Source: Candidatus Acidiferrales bacterium
GTDB lineage: Bacteria > Bacteroidota > Ignavibacteria > Kryptoniales > JAKASW01
NCBI GenBank assembly: GCA_035515795.1
Contig: DATJAY010000027.1
Coordinates: 62,001-126,000, forward strand
Reading direction: 5' to 3'
DNA: 64,000 nucleotides
Below, piece after piece: positions 16,287 through 24,043 of the stretch (its first letter is position 1; every line of letters starts with the position of its first letter). The notes below the pieces were generated by a model. The model ran no database searches. It saw only the letters and a program-made list of their open reading frames with translations, and was not told the origin of the DNA. The translations under genes were made by a program, and so were the position numbers.

Positions 16287-17324
16287 ATGGGCCGAATTAC
16301 CGACTTCTTCGACGAACGGTTCGATTTGTCTCCGATCCGGAGATGGGTGAGCGACAAAACAGTTCCACAGCACAAGCATTCGTTCTGGTATTACTTCGGG
16401 GGACTCGCTCTGTTCCTCCTTACGGTTCAGATAATCACCGGCATTCTTCTCGCATTTTATTATTCGCCCAACCCGGCAAATGCAAATGAGTCGGTACGTT
16501 ATATCATGGAACATGTGCAATACGGCTGGCTGATCAGATCGATACACTTCTGGGGCGCGAACTTTTTGATCGCTGTAGTTCTGGTTCACATGTTCTCGAC
16601 ATTCTTCATGAAAGCCTACCGCAAGCCGCGCGAGGTAATGTGGATCTTAGGCGTTCTCATTCTCGCATTGGTTCTCACGTTTTCGTTCACTGGTTATCTG
16701 CTCCCATGGACGACGCTCTCGTACTTTGCGACGAAGGTCGGCGTGAACACGCCCATGGTGATGCCGGTGATAGGAAATTTCATCTCGCAGATCATGCAGG
16801 GCGGGGAAGACGTCAGCGCTGCAACACTGACCAGAATGTTTACGCTTCATACTGTCATCCTGCCTCTGACTGCAGCAGGGCTCGTAACGTTTCATGTACT
16901 CCTCAGCCAGGTTCTTGGCACGAGTGTCCCGCTGTCCATAAAGAAACTCGATGGCGAGACGAAATTCTTTCCGCACTTTCTGATGCGCGATGCAGCCGTC
17001 TGGTCGGGTACGTTCGCAATTCTGCTCGCCTTCGCGTCGGTTTTTCCGGCGAATTTAGATCCGAAAGTAAATCCGATCTTGCCCGCTCCAGCCGGAATAA
17101 AGCCCGAATGGTATTTTCTTTTTATTTTTCAGACGCTCAGAACAATTCCAGAGATCGCTGCGGTAGGCCTCGTTACGCTCGGCGGAATCGTCTGGCTCAT
17201 GGTTCCTTTTCTCGATAGGAAACCTGTGAACGGAAAACCTTTCTTCACACTTTTCGGGATCGGCGTGATAGTTTATACGCTGACCATGACTATTTTCGCC
17301 TATATCACAACCGCCCAGCATTAA
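16287..17324 (+). CDS. petB: Cytochrome b of the Rieske/cytochrome b complex
   Basis: A 345-aa membrane protein that carries two b-type haems and the quinol-oxidation site. Two histidine pairs spaced by 13 residues are visible: RSIHFWGANFLIAVVLVHMF in helix B and FTLHTVILPLTAAGLVTFHV in helix D. The quinol-site motif appears as PEWY in GIKPEWYFLFIF. The b6-like and subunit-IV-like halves are fused in one chain, shorter than the roughly 425-aa green-sulfur protein. I start it at ATG 16287, where the amphipathic N-terminus typical of the family (MGRITDFFDERFDLSPIRRW) begins; the frame open further upstream is a shadow of the Rieske gene. Confidence 0.95.
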   Translation: MGRITDFFDERFDLSPIRRWVSDKTVPQHKHSFWYYFGGLALFLLTVQIITGILLAFYYSPNPANANESVRYIMEHVQYGWLIRSIHFWGANFLIAVVLVHMFSTFFMKAYRKPREVMWILGVLILALVLTFSFTGYLLPWTTLSYFATKVGVNTPMVMPVIGNFISQIMQGGEDVSAATLTRMFTLHTVILPLTAAGLVTFHVLLSQVLGTSVPLSIKKLDGETKFFPHFLMRDAAVWSGTFAILLAFASVFPANLDPKVNPILPAPAGIKPEWYFLFIFQTLRTIPEIAAVGLVTLGGIVWLMVPFLDRKPVNGKPFFTLFGIGVIVYTLTMTIFAYITTAQH

Positions 17325-17479
17325 TGACGGCTTTCCTCATTCAAGTTGCCGACACATTGTCGGCAAAGATTCCTTCCTTCACCGACAGATTCAATTTTAC
17401 ACTTCCTCTGATCGTCGTGCTTCTTATACTCATGTTCTTTATCCTTTTGAAGTCGTACGAATCCGAGAAGGGTCGATAG
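17324..17479 (+). CDS. 51-aa single-span membrane protein following cytochrome b
   Basis: The ATG overlaps the cytochrome b stop by one base (TAATG). The frame reads 51 codons to a TAG, with a polar N-terminus of about 25 residues, one hydrophobic segment (LPLIVVLLILMFFILL, about residues 27-42) and a charged tail KSYESEKGR. Size and topology resemble the small single-span subunits of cytochrome b6f (PetG/L/M/N) or CcoQ of cbb3 oxidase. No homology can be claimed at this length. The coupling and the clean membrane span make a real gene likely. Confidence 0.6.
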   Translation: MTAFLIQVADTLSAKIPSFTDRFNFTLPLIVVLLILMFFILLKSYESEKGR

Positions 17480-17565
17480 CCGATCCCTCTTAGTTCGCGC
17501 CGATTACCTTTGAGCTAACTCGTCCTTGAAAAATTTTACCTCTGCTTCTATATTAGATCAAAACA

Positions 17566-17943
17566 ATGGCAGAACAGTGCATTCGTCTGAGAAACGCTAC
17601 ATTCTATGCGTACCATGGTGTCCTCACCAATGAGCAGGCGTCCGGGGGAAAATTCGAAGTCGATATCGATATGTTCGGGGATTTTTCGACCGCCGCGAAG
17701 AGCGACCACTTGAAGGATGCGGTCGATTACGAAAAAGTTTATCAGTCAATCAAAAGGCTCGTCATCGACAAGAGGTTTTATCTGCTGGAATCGCTTGGCA
17801 CACAAATCGCGGACAATATTTTGGCGAATTTTTCCGAATTGGACCGCGTGATCGTCAAAGTGAGGAAACACTCGCCTCAAGTCGGCGGCGTAGTTGATTT
17901 CGTCGAGTTTGAAACGGAAAAGAGCCGCGTCCGGGGAACTTGA
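17566..17943 (+). CDS. folB: Dihydroneopterin aldolase
   Basis: A 125-aa enzyme of folate synthesis that cleaves 7,8-dihydroneopterin to 6-hydroxymethyl-dihydropterin and glycolaldehyde. Family features are the N-terminal RLRNATFYAYHGVLTNEQ, the GGKFEVDIDM strand, LKDAVDYEKVYQSIK and the catalytic-lysine region DRVIVKVRKHSPQVGG. Length is typical. TTGAAA (17525-17530) and TATATTAG (17547-17554) upstream have the spacing of a Bacteroidota-like promoter, a weak hint. Its end is coupled to folK, which begins in another frame two bases later. Confidence 0.93.
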   Translation: MAEQCIRLRNATFYAYHGVLTNEQASGGKFEVDIDMFGDFSTAAKSDHLKDAVDYEKVYQSIKRLVIDKRFYLLESLGTQIADNILANFSELDRVIVKVRKHSPQVGGVVDFVEFETEKSRVRGT

Positions 17944-17944
17944 C

Positions 17945-18457
17945 TTGGAAAACGCTGAATCTTATCTGTTGTTGGGCTCAAATCTCGAGGATCGATACGG
18001 ATCTCTGATGAATAGTTTAGATATGGTGGCACAACTGCAGGATGTGAAGGTAATAAACACATCGGGAATCTACGAAACCGAGCCGGTCGAATTTGTCGAT
18101 CAGCCATTATTTCTAAACATGGCTGCCCACATTTCTACTCCGATGACGTCGTTAAATTTGTTGAGAAAGCTTAAACAGATCGAAACAATGATCGGCAGGA
18201 AGCCGAGAGAGAGATGGCGCGAACGCGAGATCGACATCGACATAATATTTTACGGCAACGAGATTATCGAATCAGAAGAGCTGACTATTCCGCATCCCAG
18301 AGCTCACCTGCGAAGATTTGTCCTTCAGCCGATGAATGAAATTGCAGCCCATTATGTCCACCCGGTATTTAGCAAAACGGTGGCGCAGTTGTTGAGCGAA
18401 TGCAGAGACGAGTCCAGAGTGACACTGATTAGCGGGCCGACGCGCCCGGCAGACTGA
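17945..18457 (+). CDS. folK: 2-amino-4-hydroxy-6-hydroxymethyldihydropteridine pyrophosphokinase
   Basis: A 170-aa HPPK that transfers pyrophosphate from ATP to the pterin product of FolB. The motifs are YLLLGSNLEDR at the N-terminus, the W-R-E-R-x-I-D-I-D-I metal- and ATP-binding segment (RWREREIDIDIIFYG) and IPHPRAHLRRFVLQPMNEIA. I start it at TTG 17945, directly after the folB stop and 7 bases after GGGGA, because the family starts just before YLLLGSN; the frame extends upstream inside folB. Together with folB and the kinase that follows it forms a compact folate/nucleotide operon. Confidence 0.93.
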   Translation: MENAESYLLLGSNLEDRYGSLMNSLDMVAQLQDVKVINTSGIYETEPVEFVDQPLFLNMAAHISTPMTSLNLLRKLKQIETMIGRKPRERWREREIDIDIIFYGNEIIESEELTIPHPRAHLRRFVLQPMNEIAAHYVHPVFSKTVAQLLSECRDESRVTLISGPTRPAD

Positions 18458-18459
18458 AT

Positions 18460-19116
18460 ATGGAATCGACAAATCATATCACCGATTTAAGACAGATTGC
18501 CATAGAAGGAGTCATCGGCGCGGGGAAAACGAGTCTCGCAATTAAGCTGGCAAAGTTTCTCAACGCAAAAGCCGTGCTGGAGAAGTTTGAAGAAAACCCG
18601 TTCCTCGAAAAATTCTACGAGGACATAAGCCACTACGCGTTTCAAACTCAGATGTTTTTCCTGATGAGCAGGTACAGGCAGCAGCAGGAGCTTGCGCAGA
18701 CCGACATTTTCAACCAGACATTGGTCACCGATTATATGTTTGAGAAGGACAAAATATTCGCCTATTTGAATTTGCAGGATAATGAGCTGAAATTATACGA
18801 GACGGTGGTCAGTTTGCTTGAGAAAAGCATCCCGAAACCCGACCTGGTCGTCTATCTGCAGTGCAATGTCGACCATTTGATGGCAAATATCAAAAAGCGG
18901 GGAAGAAAGATCGAACGAAACATTTCGAAAGAATACCTTCAAAGCCTGAACGAAGCATACAATTATTTCTTCTTCAGATATAGGTCGTCGCCCCTTCTGA
19001 TCGTGAATGCGGACGAAATCGATTTTGTCAATAATGAAAGAGACTTTGATAAGCTCGCTTTCGAGATTTTAAAGCCGCGGAAGATCGCGGAATACTATAA
19101 CCCGATATTGAAGTGA
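18460..19116 (+). CDS. Deoxynucleoside kinase (dAK/dGK type)
   Basis: A 218-aa kinase that phosphorylates deoxynucleosides for salvage. Visible motifs: P-loop GVIGAGKT (about residues 18-25), the EKFEENPFLEKFYED and FQTQMFFLMSRYRQ substrate segments, the DRS/ERY-like position TDYMFEKDKIFA, and the lid region IKKRGRKIERNISKEYL. The pattern fits the dAK/dGK family found in Firmicutes and Bacteroidota. HPPK and this kinase are fused in some Bacteroidota; here they are separate genes two bases apart, which supports both calls. Base specificity is not readable. Confidence 0.9.
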   Translation: MESTNHITDLRQIAIEGVIGAGKTSLAIKLAKFLNAKAVLEKFEENPFLEKFYEDISHYAFQTQMFFLMSRYRQQQELAQTDIFNQTLVTDYMFEKDKIFAYLNLQDNELKLYETVVSLLEKSIPKPDLVVYLQCNVDHLMANIKKRGRKIERNISKEYLQSLNEAYNYFFFRYRSSPLLIVNADEIDFVNNERDFDKLAFEILKPRKIAEYYNPILK

Positions 19117-19310
19117 AAGTGACGATAGAATTTTTTCTCTGGATAATTTTTTTCATCGTGGTCTATCGAATCATCAAAAACACGATTCAGAACGCCGTCA
19201 ACAGAGGAATCAGAGATTACGAAGCACAAAAGGAAGCGCGGCGGAGAAAGGAAAAAGAAATCACGGTCGATCAGAAAAAAATTCAAGATGCGGATTTCAA
19301 GGACCTCTAA
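19113..19310 (+). CDS. DUF4834-like small membrane protein
   Basis: A 65-aa protein with one N-terminal membrane span (IEFFLWIIFFIVVYRII, residues 5-21) followed by a charged, helical cytoplasmic tail. This layout resembles the DUF4834 family of Bacteroidota. The GTG start overlaps the stop of the deoxynucleoside kinase gene by 4 bp (GTGA), which supports it as translated. Function unknown. Confidence 0.65.
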   Translation: MKVTIEFFLWIIFFIVVYRIIKNTIQNAVNRGIRDYEAQKEARRRKEKEITVDQKKIQDADFKDL

Positions 19311-19388
19311 GGGGCCCAGCACAAGCAACTACGGAGTTCCCACTTTGCATCTTACTGACTTCATGTTTTCCCGCACACCTTTGACGTC

Positions 19389-20510
19389 ATGCCGAACGGC
19401 TTAAGCAAAAGTCTCGAAAGAACCGCAAAGGGAGGCGCACGCCGGCTCCTCGCTTCTCTCGCTTCATGGCATCATCAGAGATGGCACGGATTCGGAAAAG
19501 CGGAAGACATCAAAAGAATAATTGTGATCAGGCAGCATAACCAATTCGGGGACGTGCTTTGCACCGTCCCGCTGCTTCGCGCACTGAAAACGAAATTTTG
19601 TCTCGATGAATTGGCGGTTGTCGTCTCTCCACAGAACATAGACGCCGTTCGCGGCTGCCGGTACGTCGACAAAATCATCAACTACGATAAGTTAGCCTTT
19701 TACAGGAAACCGTCTCTCTTCTTCAAATTTTTCAAAGAGCTTCGCAACGGTTACGATGTCTTACTCGTTCCATCGAACGTTTCCATGTCTCTCACGAACG
19801 ACATCATGTCCTTCTTCATAAAAGCGAAAGTGAAGATCGGTCCGAAATCTCTCGAAGACAAGCCGAACAAAACGCACGGGGTTTATGACATCGCCGTAGA
19901 TTTGCAATGGGACAATGGAATCACTCACCAGTCCTGCCGCAATATGCAAGTCGCGATTCCACTGGGCATCGATCCGGTCAAGCAAGACAAAGGATTGGAA
20001 TACGATGTCGATGAAAGATTGTCAGGTGAAGTCAGCGAACTCATGAAATCCGTCAAGAACGGTACTTCATTAAAAGTCGCGATTCATGCTGGGGCAGGCA
20101 AGGCGGCGAACCGGTGGAACGTATGGAATTTCGCCAAGCTTTCCGAGTTGCTTCATGACGAACTCGGGGCGGATTTGTACTTCACAGAAGGCTCGTTCGA
20201 TCACGAGATAGTAGAACACCTTACAAATCTGATAAAGATTCCATTTGTCCGGGTAAGAAACAGAACGATTCAATCCATAGCGGCTCTCCTCACACAGATG
20301 GACCTCACGATCACAAACGATACAGGTATCATGCACCTGTCGGCCGCGGTCGGTACATCGACACTTTCACTATTCGGTCCGACCGATCCTCTCCAGTGGG
20401 CGCCGGCGGGAAGCAATCATCGATTCATCCTCGGACGAAACAGTGACATTAACTCCATAGAAGTGAACAAAGTCTTTGACCTCGCCAAAAAGATGGCACT
20501 CAAGAATTAA
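19389..20510 (+). CDS. Glycosyltransferase family 9 (heptosyltransferase-like)
   Basis: A 373-aa GT-B enzyme of the ADP-heptose:LPS heptosyltransferase family. The N-terminal nucleotide-fold half contains IIVIRQHNQFGDVLCTVPLLRALK, and the C-terminal half the donor-binding segment TNDTGIMHLSAAVGTSTLSLFGPTDPLQWAP. There is no signal peptide or membrane segment, as expected for a cytoplasmic-face enzyme. The donor sugar cannot be read from sequence. It sits upstream of the large glycan locus, separated by the RNA methyltransferase, and similar GT9 domains recur at 24.0 and 47.6 kb. Confidence 0.88.
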   Translation: MPNGLSKSLERTAKGGARRLLASLASWHHQRWHGFGKAEDIKRIIVIRQHNQFGDVLCTVPLLRALKTKFCLDELAVVVSPQNIDAVRGCRYVDKIINYDKLAFYRKPSLFFKFFKELRNGYDVLLVPSNVSMSLTNDIMSFFIKAKVKIGPKSLEDKPNKTHGVYDIAVDLQWDNGITHQSCRNMQVAIPLGIDPVKQDKGLEYDVDERLSGEVSELMKSVKNGTSLKVAIHAGAGKAANRWNVWNFAKLSELLHDELGADLYFTEGSFDHEIVEHLTNLIKIPFVRVRNRTIQSIAALLTQMDLTITNDTGIMHLSAAVGTSTLSLFGPTDPLQWAPAGSNHRFILGRNSDINSIEVNKVFDLAKKMALKN

Positions 20511-20546
20511 GTGCAGATGAAAAAGAGTTGATAGTATATTTACACG

Positions 20547-21350
20547 ATGCTGACGAACGCCGACATAAAACGTATTAGCGAACTGAAAGAGAGAAGCGGA
20601 AGAGAAGAGCAGGCGAAATTCCTGATAGAGGGAAAACGTGCCGTTACGGAGGCACTAACAAATAATACAAGCATCGAGCGAATAATTGTAAACATTGCCG
20701 TTGACCCGTCTAAGTTTGCTGAAATTTTCTCTGTCGCAGAGGAGATCGGAATCGCACTCGATGAAGTACCCGCCGGAAAATTCTCCAGGCTGTCCTCGAC
20801 CGGAACGAGTCAAGGAATTATTGCAATTGCAAATATTCCGTCGATTTCGTTAGATGATATTCTTAATGAAGTCCGATCCAAAAGGAATGCTCTTGTCATA
20901 ATTCTTGAAAGGATTTCTGATCCTGGGAATTTCGGAACGATCCTTCGATCGGCGTCTTGGTTCGGTGTCGATGCAATCCTGACCGGGGAGGGAAGCGTCG
21001 ACGTCTATAATCCCAAAGTTGTCAGGTCGGCGCTGGCAGCCATCTCATGCCTCAAGGTTGTCCAGGAGATAAAACCATCGGATGAGATTTCCAAATTCAA
21101 ATCTATAGGATTCAAGATTATTGCATCAAGCCAGAATGGTAAAACGAACTATGCCGACTACACCTTTCCTCAAAAGTCGTGCTTGATTTTCGGTTCGGAG
21201 GCAGCTGGCATCGAGAGGAAGACACTCGATTTATGTGACGAATCCGTAATGATTCCGCGGGTTGGCAAAATGGAATCATTAAATGTTGGCGTTGCATCTG
21301 CGATTATCATGTCAGAAATGGTCCGACAGAAATCCGTTTTGAAAAAGTAG
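20547..21350 (+). CDS. TrmH/SpoU-family RNA 2'-O-methyltransferase
   Basis: A 267-aa SPOUT methyltransferase. An N-terminal substrate-binding domain (AKFLIEGKRAVTEAL) is followed by the knotted catalytic domain with motif 1 ISDPGNFGTILRSA, motif 2 LIFGSEAAGI and motif 3 IPRVGKMESLNVGVASAI. It 2'-O-methylates a ribose in rRNA or tRNA; RlmB-like 23S modification is the most likely, but the exact target is not readable. A TTGATAGTATATTTA stretch just upstream of the ATG may be a promoter. Confidence 0.9.
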   Translation: MLTNADIKRISELKERSGREEQAKFLIEGKRAVTEALTNNTSIERIIVNIAVDPSKFAEIFSVAEEIGIALDEVPAGKFSRLSSTGTSQGIIAIANIPSISLDDILNEVRSKRNALVIILERISDPGNFGTILRSASWFGVDAILTGEGSVDVYNPKVVRSALAAISCLKVVQEIKPSDEISKFKSIGFKIIASSQNGKTNYADYTFPQKSCLIFGSEAAGIERKTLDLCDESVMIPRVGKMESLNVGVASAIIMSEMVRQKSVLKK

Positions 21351-21808
21351 TTATTTCTCGCCAAGCAGTCTAATCCATCAACTCATTTGTTTCTACACCC
21401 CTTCAACGGAGAAGGTGGAGTCTATTCAGTGAAAAGAGTCGGTATGGTAAACCCCTTTCCTATGTACAAAGTTAGCCAGATGAACAATAATGTGCTCCCT
21501 GGAATGAAAATCGAGGAAAAGAAGACAATTTTGAGGGAAAACCATCGGCACATGTCTTGCTGAAGGTGTCACGAGCGTTAACGCGTACAGAATTCGAGAA
21601 GAGTACCGGTTGAGTGCCAAAGGTTTTTTAGCCGTAAGGATAATTGCTGATGAGCGGTTCTAATAAGTTCAAGAACATTTTGTCCCAAAGACAGCCCTTT
21701 GCGATGGTATACGTTGTCCTATCGTGGCCCGTCTCATCTCGATAATGTGATGATCGGATCGGCATGAGTTTGGTTCGCGAAAGGATTTGCACAAATAGGA
21801 GAACATGA
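21351..21808. other. 458-bp intergenic stretch upstream of the glycan locus
   Basis: Apart from the 44-codon ORF at 21429-21563 I see no gene, RNA or clear repeat. A 31-codon ATG frame at 21650 lacks a ribosome-binding site and any recognisable feature. The stretch is a plausible place for the promoter of the following 13-kb locus, but I cannot point to a definite site. Confidence 0.5.
21429..21563 (+). CDS. Possible 44-aa small protein
   Basis: A GTG-started frame of 44 codons, rich in Met and Asn (MVNPFPMYKV, QMNNNVLPGM) with a basic end. It is preceded by AAGGTGGAG at 21412-21420 with 8 bases to the GTG, one of the better ribosome-binding sites in the window. No signal peptide, membrane span or known domain. 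It could be a real small protein or an upstream leader for the glycan locus; there is no homology evidence. Confidence 0.35.
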   Translation: MKRVGMVNPFPMYKVSQMNNNVLPGMKIEEKKTILRENHRHMSC

Positions 21809-23989
21809 ATGGCAGAAGTATTTCAGAGTGAAGTCGACTCAGAAACAATGCAGAAAGATTTGTCGGAAGTAAGCGATGCTTCGCACTTTTCCCAGAGCAT
21901 CAGGAGAATAATAGAAGAACAGCGGCCCGAACGATTGCTTGAGACAGGGACATATCTCGGAAAAGGTTCTACCGCCGTCATCGCAGGAGCACTAAAACGA
22001 TCGGGTCTGGACAGATCCATTTTTTATTCGGTCGAATGCAATCCCGGCAACTTCGATCAGGCTGTTCATAACCTCCATCGGAATCGCCTTCTCAAATATG
22101 CCAGAGTTCTCCTGGGAATTTCCGTCCCGCGTTCAATGCTTCCGACTCCGGAAGAAATTACCATCCTGTCGGAAGAGATCATCGGCAACGACGAAATATT
22201 CATCGACTACCAGCCTGAAACCAGGGTAGAGTCTTATCTCAAAGAGACAGATTTCCCGGAGGAGCCGGATAACCTCCTTGAAAAAATACTGGAGGAGTTT
22301 GATTTCAAGCCCGACTTCGTACTTCTCGACAGCGCGGGCCACATGGGATTTGTGGAGTTTACGTATCTGGTCGATCGCCTTCAGGGAGAATGCTGCATTT
22401 GTTTGGATGACGTCTTCCATATAAAACATCATAAGAGCTACCTTCAAATTAAGTCCGACCCGCGGTTTGAAATCATCGAAACATCAAGGGAAAAATTCGG
22501 TTATTGCATAGCGAAGTTTACTCCTTCCAATCCTCGTCAAAGACAGCAACGGTTGGATAAAGCGAGACGAGAGAACAAGAAGGGAAGCAAAGAGAGGCAT
22601 TTACTTGAACTGCTCGACCGACAGGCGGAGATATATATCCAGGCGAACAAGTTTGAAATTGCCGAAGTAATCCTTCAATGCATTCTTTCAGATTCTCCGG
22701 AGGACTTAAACGCACTGAACGATTTTTCCGTTATTAAAATTCTTGAGAATAATTGGGAAGGTGCAATAAGTCTAATAGAAAAAGTCTTGCTCGTCGATTC
22801 GAATAACCAGGCGGCAAATTCCAATTTAGCATATATCAAGCAGCAATTCGAAACAAAGAAAAAGGTTCTCGAAGCAGAAAAGATGATCGAAGAGTCACGT
22901 TTCAATGAGGCAGACATCCAGTTGAGCAATATCCTGGCCGTGAATTCCAAAAACATTGAAGCTCTGAATGCGTATGCAAAGCTTCGGATCAGAAATTCTG
23001 ACTTTGCCGGCGCTAAAGAGACAATCCAAATAATGATCGAGACGGAACCCAACAGCTCCTGCATCTGGGACCGAAGCGACGAGTACGCAGATAGATTGAT
23101 TAACAAAATGGGAGAGTCTTCCTTCTATGAGATATTCGATTTTGTTCGGAGACTTATTTCAAGCGGCAAGGAAAATGAAGCGCACATGATACTCTGGAAA
23201 ATATTTTCCAGCGACCACGGCGTCCGACATGCAATAAGATTACTAAAAGACATCACCATACCCGAACATAAAAAAGAGACATACTCGGTCCTAGTTGAAT
23301 TACAGCGGCTACAGCGATTTTCTGCCAACCGCAGGAAGGGATATTCCCAGTGGGGTGAGGAGTCGATCATAAGAGAGTTCTTCGAAGGATATTCCGAAAC
23401 CTATTTGAAGTTTTTCGTCGACGCAGGCGCATTCAACGGAATCATGGGAAGCAACACGAGGGCTTTAGCTGAATCCGGCTGGGGTGGAATATTGATTGAA
23501 CCAAATCCTCTTGTTTTCGGAGGATTGAAAAGAGATTACGAGAAATTCTCGAGCTGTGTTTGCCTCCAGAATGCCCTGTCAAATTATTCCGCGGACAACG
23601 TCGAAATGTTTATTGCGATGGGTCCGGAGGGAACACCCGAAGGCAAACAGTGGGAATATGCTCAGGTAAGTACGCTTAACAGAAATTTCGCCGACACTTA
23701 CATCAAAGAGCATGACTTCCGATACAAGCCATACAGAGTCAACGTCAGAACTCTCACGGAGATTCTCACTGCCAATGGCTGCCCGCATGATTTCGGATTC
23801 ATCAGCATCGACTGCGAAGCCGAAGACCTAAACGTTTTGAAAGGACTAGATCTTTCGATATTTAGGCCGAAACTAATCTGCATAGAAAGCGATAAAGAAG
23901 TACGGAGCGGCACGTTCAAGACACACTTAGAAAAATGGGGTTATAAGTTTCACGCCGAGATCTGTGGGAACACTTTCTTCTCGCTATGA
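21809..23989 (+). CDS. Two-methyltransferase fusion: class I methyltransferase + TPR + FkbM
   Basis: A 726-aa protein. Residues 1-235 form a SAM-methyltransferase-like domain (LLETGTYLGKGSTAVIAGAL, FYSVECNPGNFDQAV, DFVLLDSAGHMGFVEF). Residues about 265-480 are helical TPR-like repeats. Residues about 505-720 are an FkbM-family methyltransferase (FVDAGAFNGIMGSNTRAL, GWGGILIEPNPLVF, FISIDCEAEDLNVLKGLDL). FkbM domains methylate hydroxyls on sugars and polyketides. An AGGAGAAC ribosome-binding site precedes the ATG. Position before three glycan enzymes suggests O-methylation of the same glycan. TPR-methyltransferase combinations also occur in flagellin and surface-protein modification loci. Confidence 0.82.
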   Translation: MAEVFQSEVDSETMQKDLSEVSDASHFSQSIRRIIEEQRPERLLETGTYLGKGSTAVIAGALKRSGLDRSIFYSVECNPGNFDQAVHNLHRNRLLKYARVLLGISVPRSMLPTPEEITILSEEIIGNDEIFIDYQPETRVESYLKETDFPEEPDNLLEKILEEFDFKPDFVLLDSAGHMGFVEFTYLVDRLQGECCICLDDVFHIKHHKSYLQIKSDPRFEIIETSREKFGYCIAKFTPSNPRQRQQRLDKARRENKKGSKERHLLELLDRQAEIYIQANKFEIAEVILQCILSDSPEDLNALNDFSVIKILENNWEGAISLIEKVLLVDSNNQAANSNLAYIKQQFETKKKVLEAEKMIEESRFNEADIQLSNILAVNSKNIEALNAYAKLRIRNSDFAGAKETIQIMIETEPNSSCIWDRSDEYADRLINKMGESSFYEIFDFVRRLISSGKENEAHMILWKIFSSDHGVRHAIRLLKDITIPEHKKETYSVLVELQRLQRFSANRRKGYSQWGEESIIREFFEGYSETYLKFFVDAGAFNGIMGSNTRALAESGWGGILIEPNPLVFGGLKRDYEKFSSCVCLQNALSNYSADNVEMFIAMGPEGTPEGKQWEYAQVSTLNRNFADTYIKEHDFRYKPYRVNVRTLTEILTANGCPHDFGFISIDCEAEDLNVLKGLDLSIFRPKLICIESDKEVRSGTFKTHLEKWGYKFHAEICGNTFFSL

Positions 23990-24043
23990 CAGATAATTCC
24001 TTTCTCTTTTTCATACTTCTCAAAGAATAAAAGGAACTAGCAA

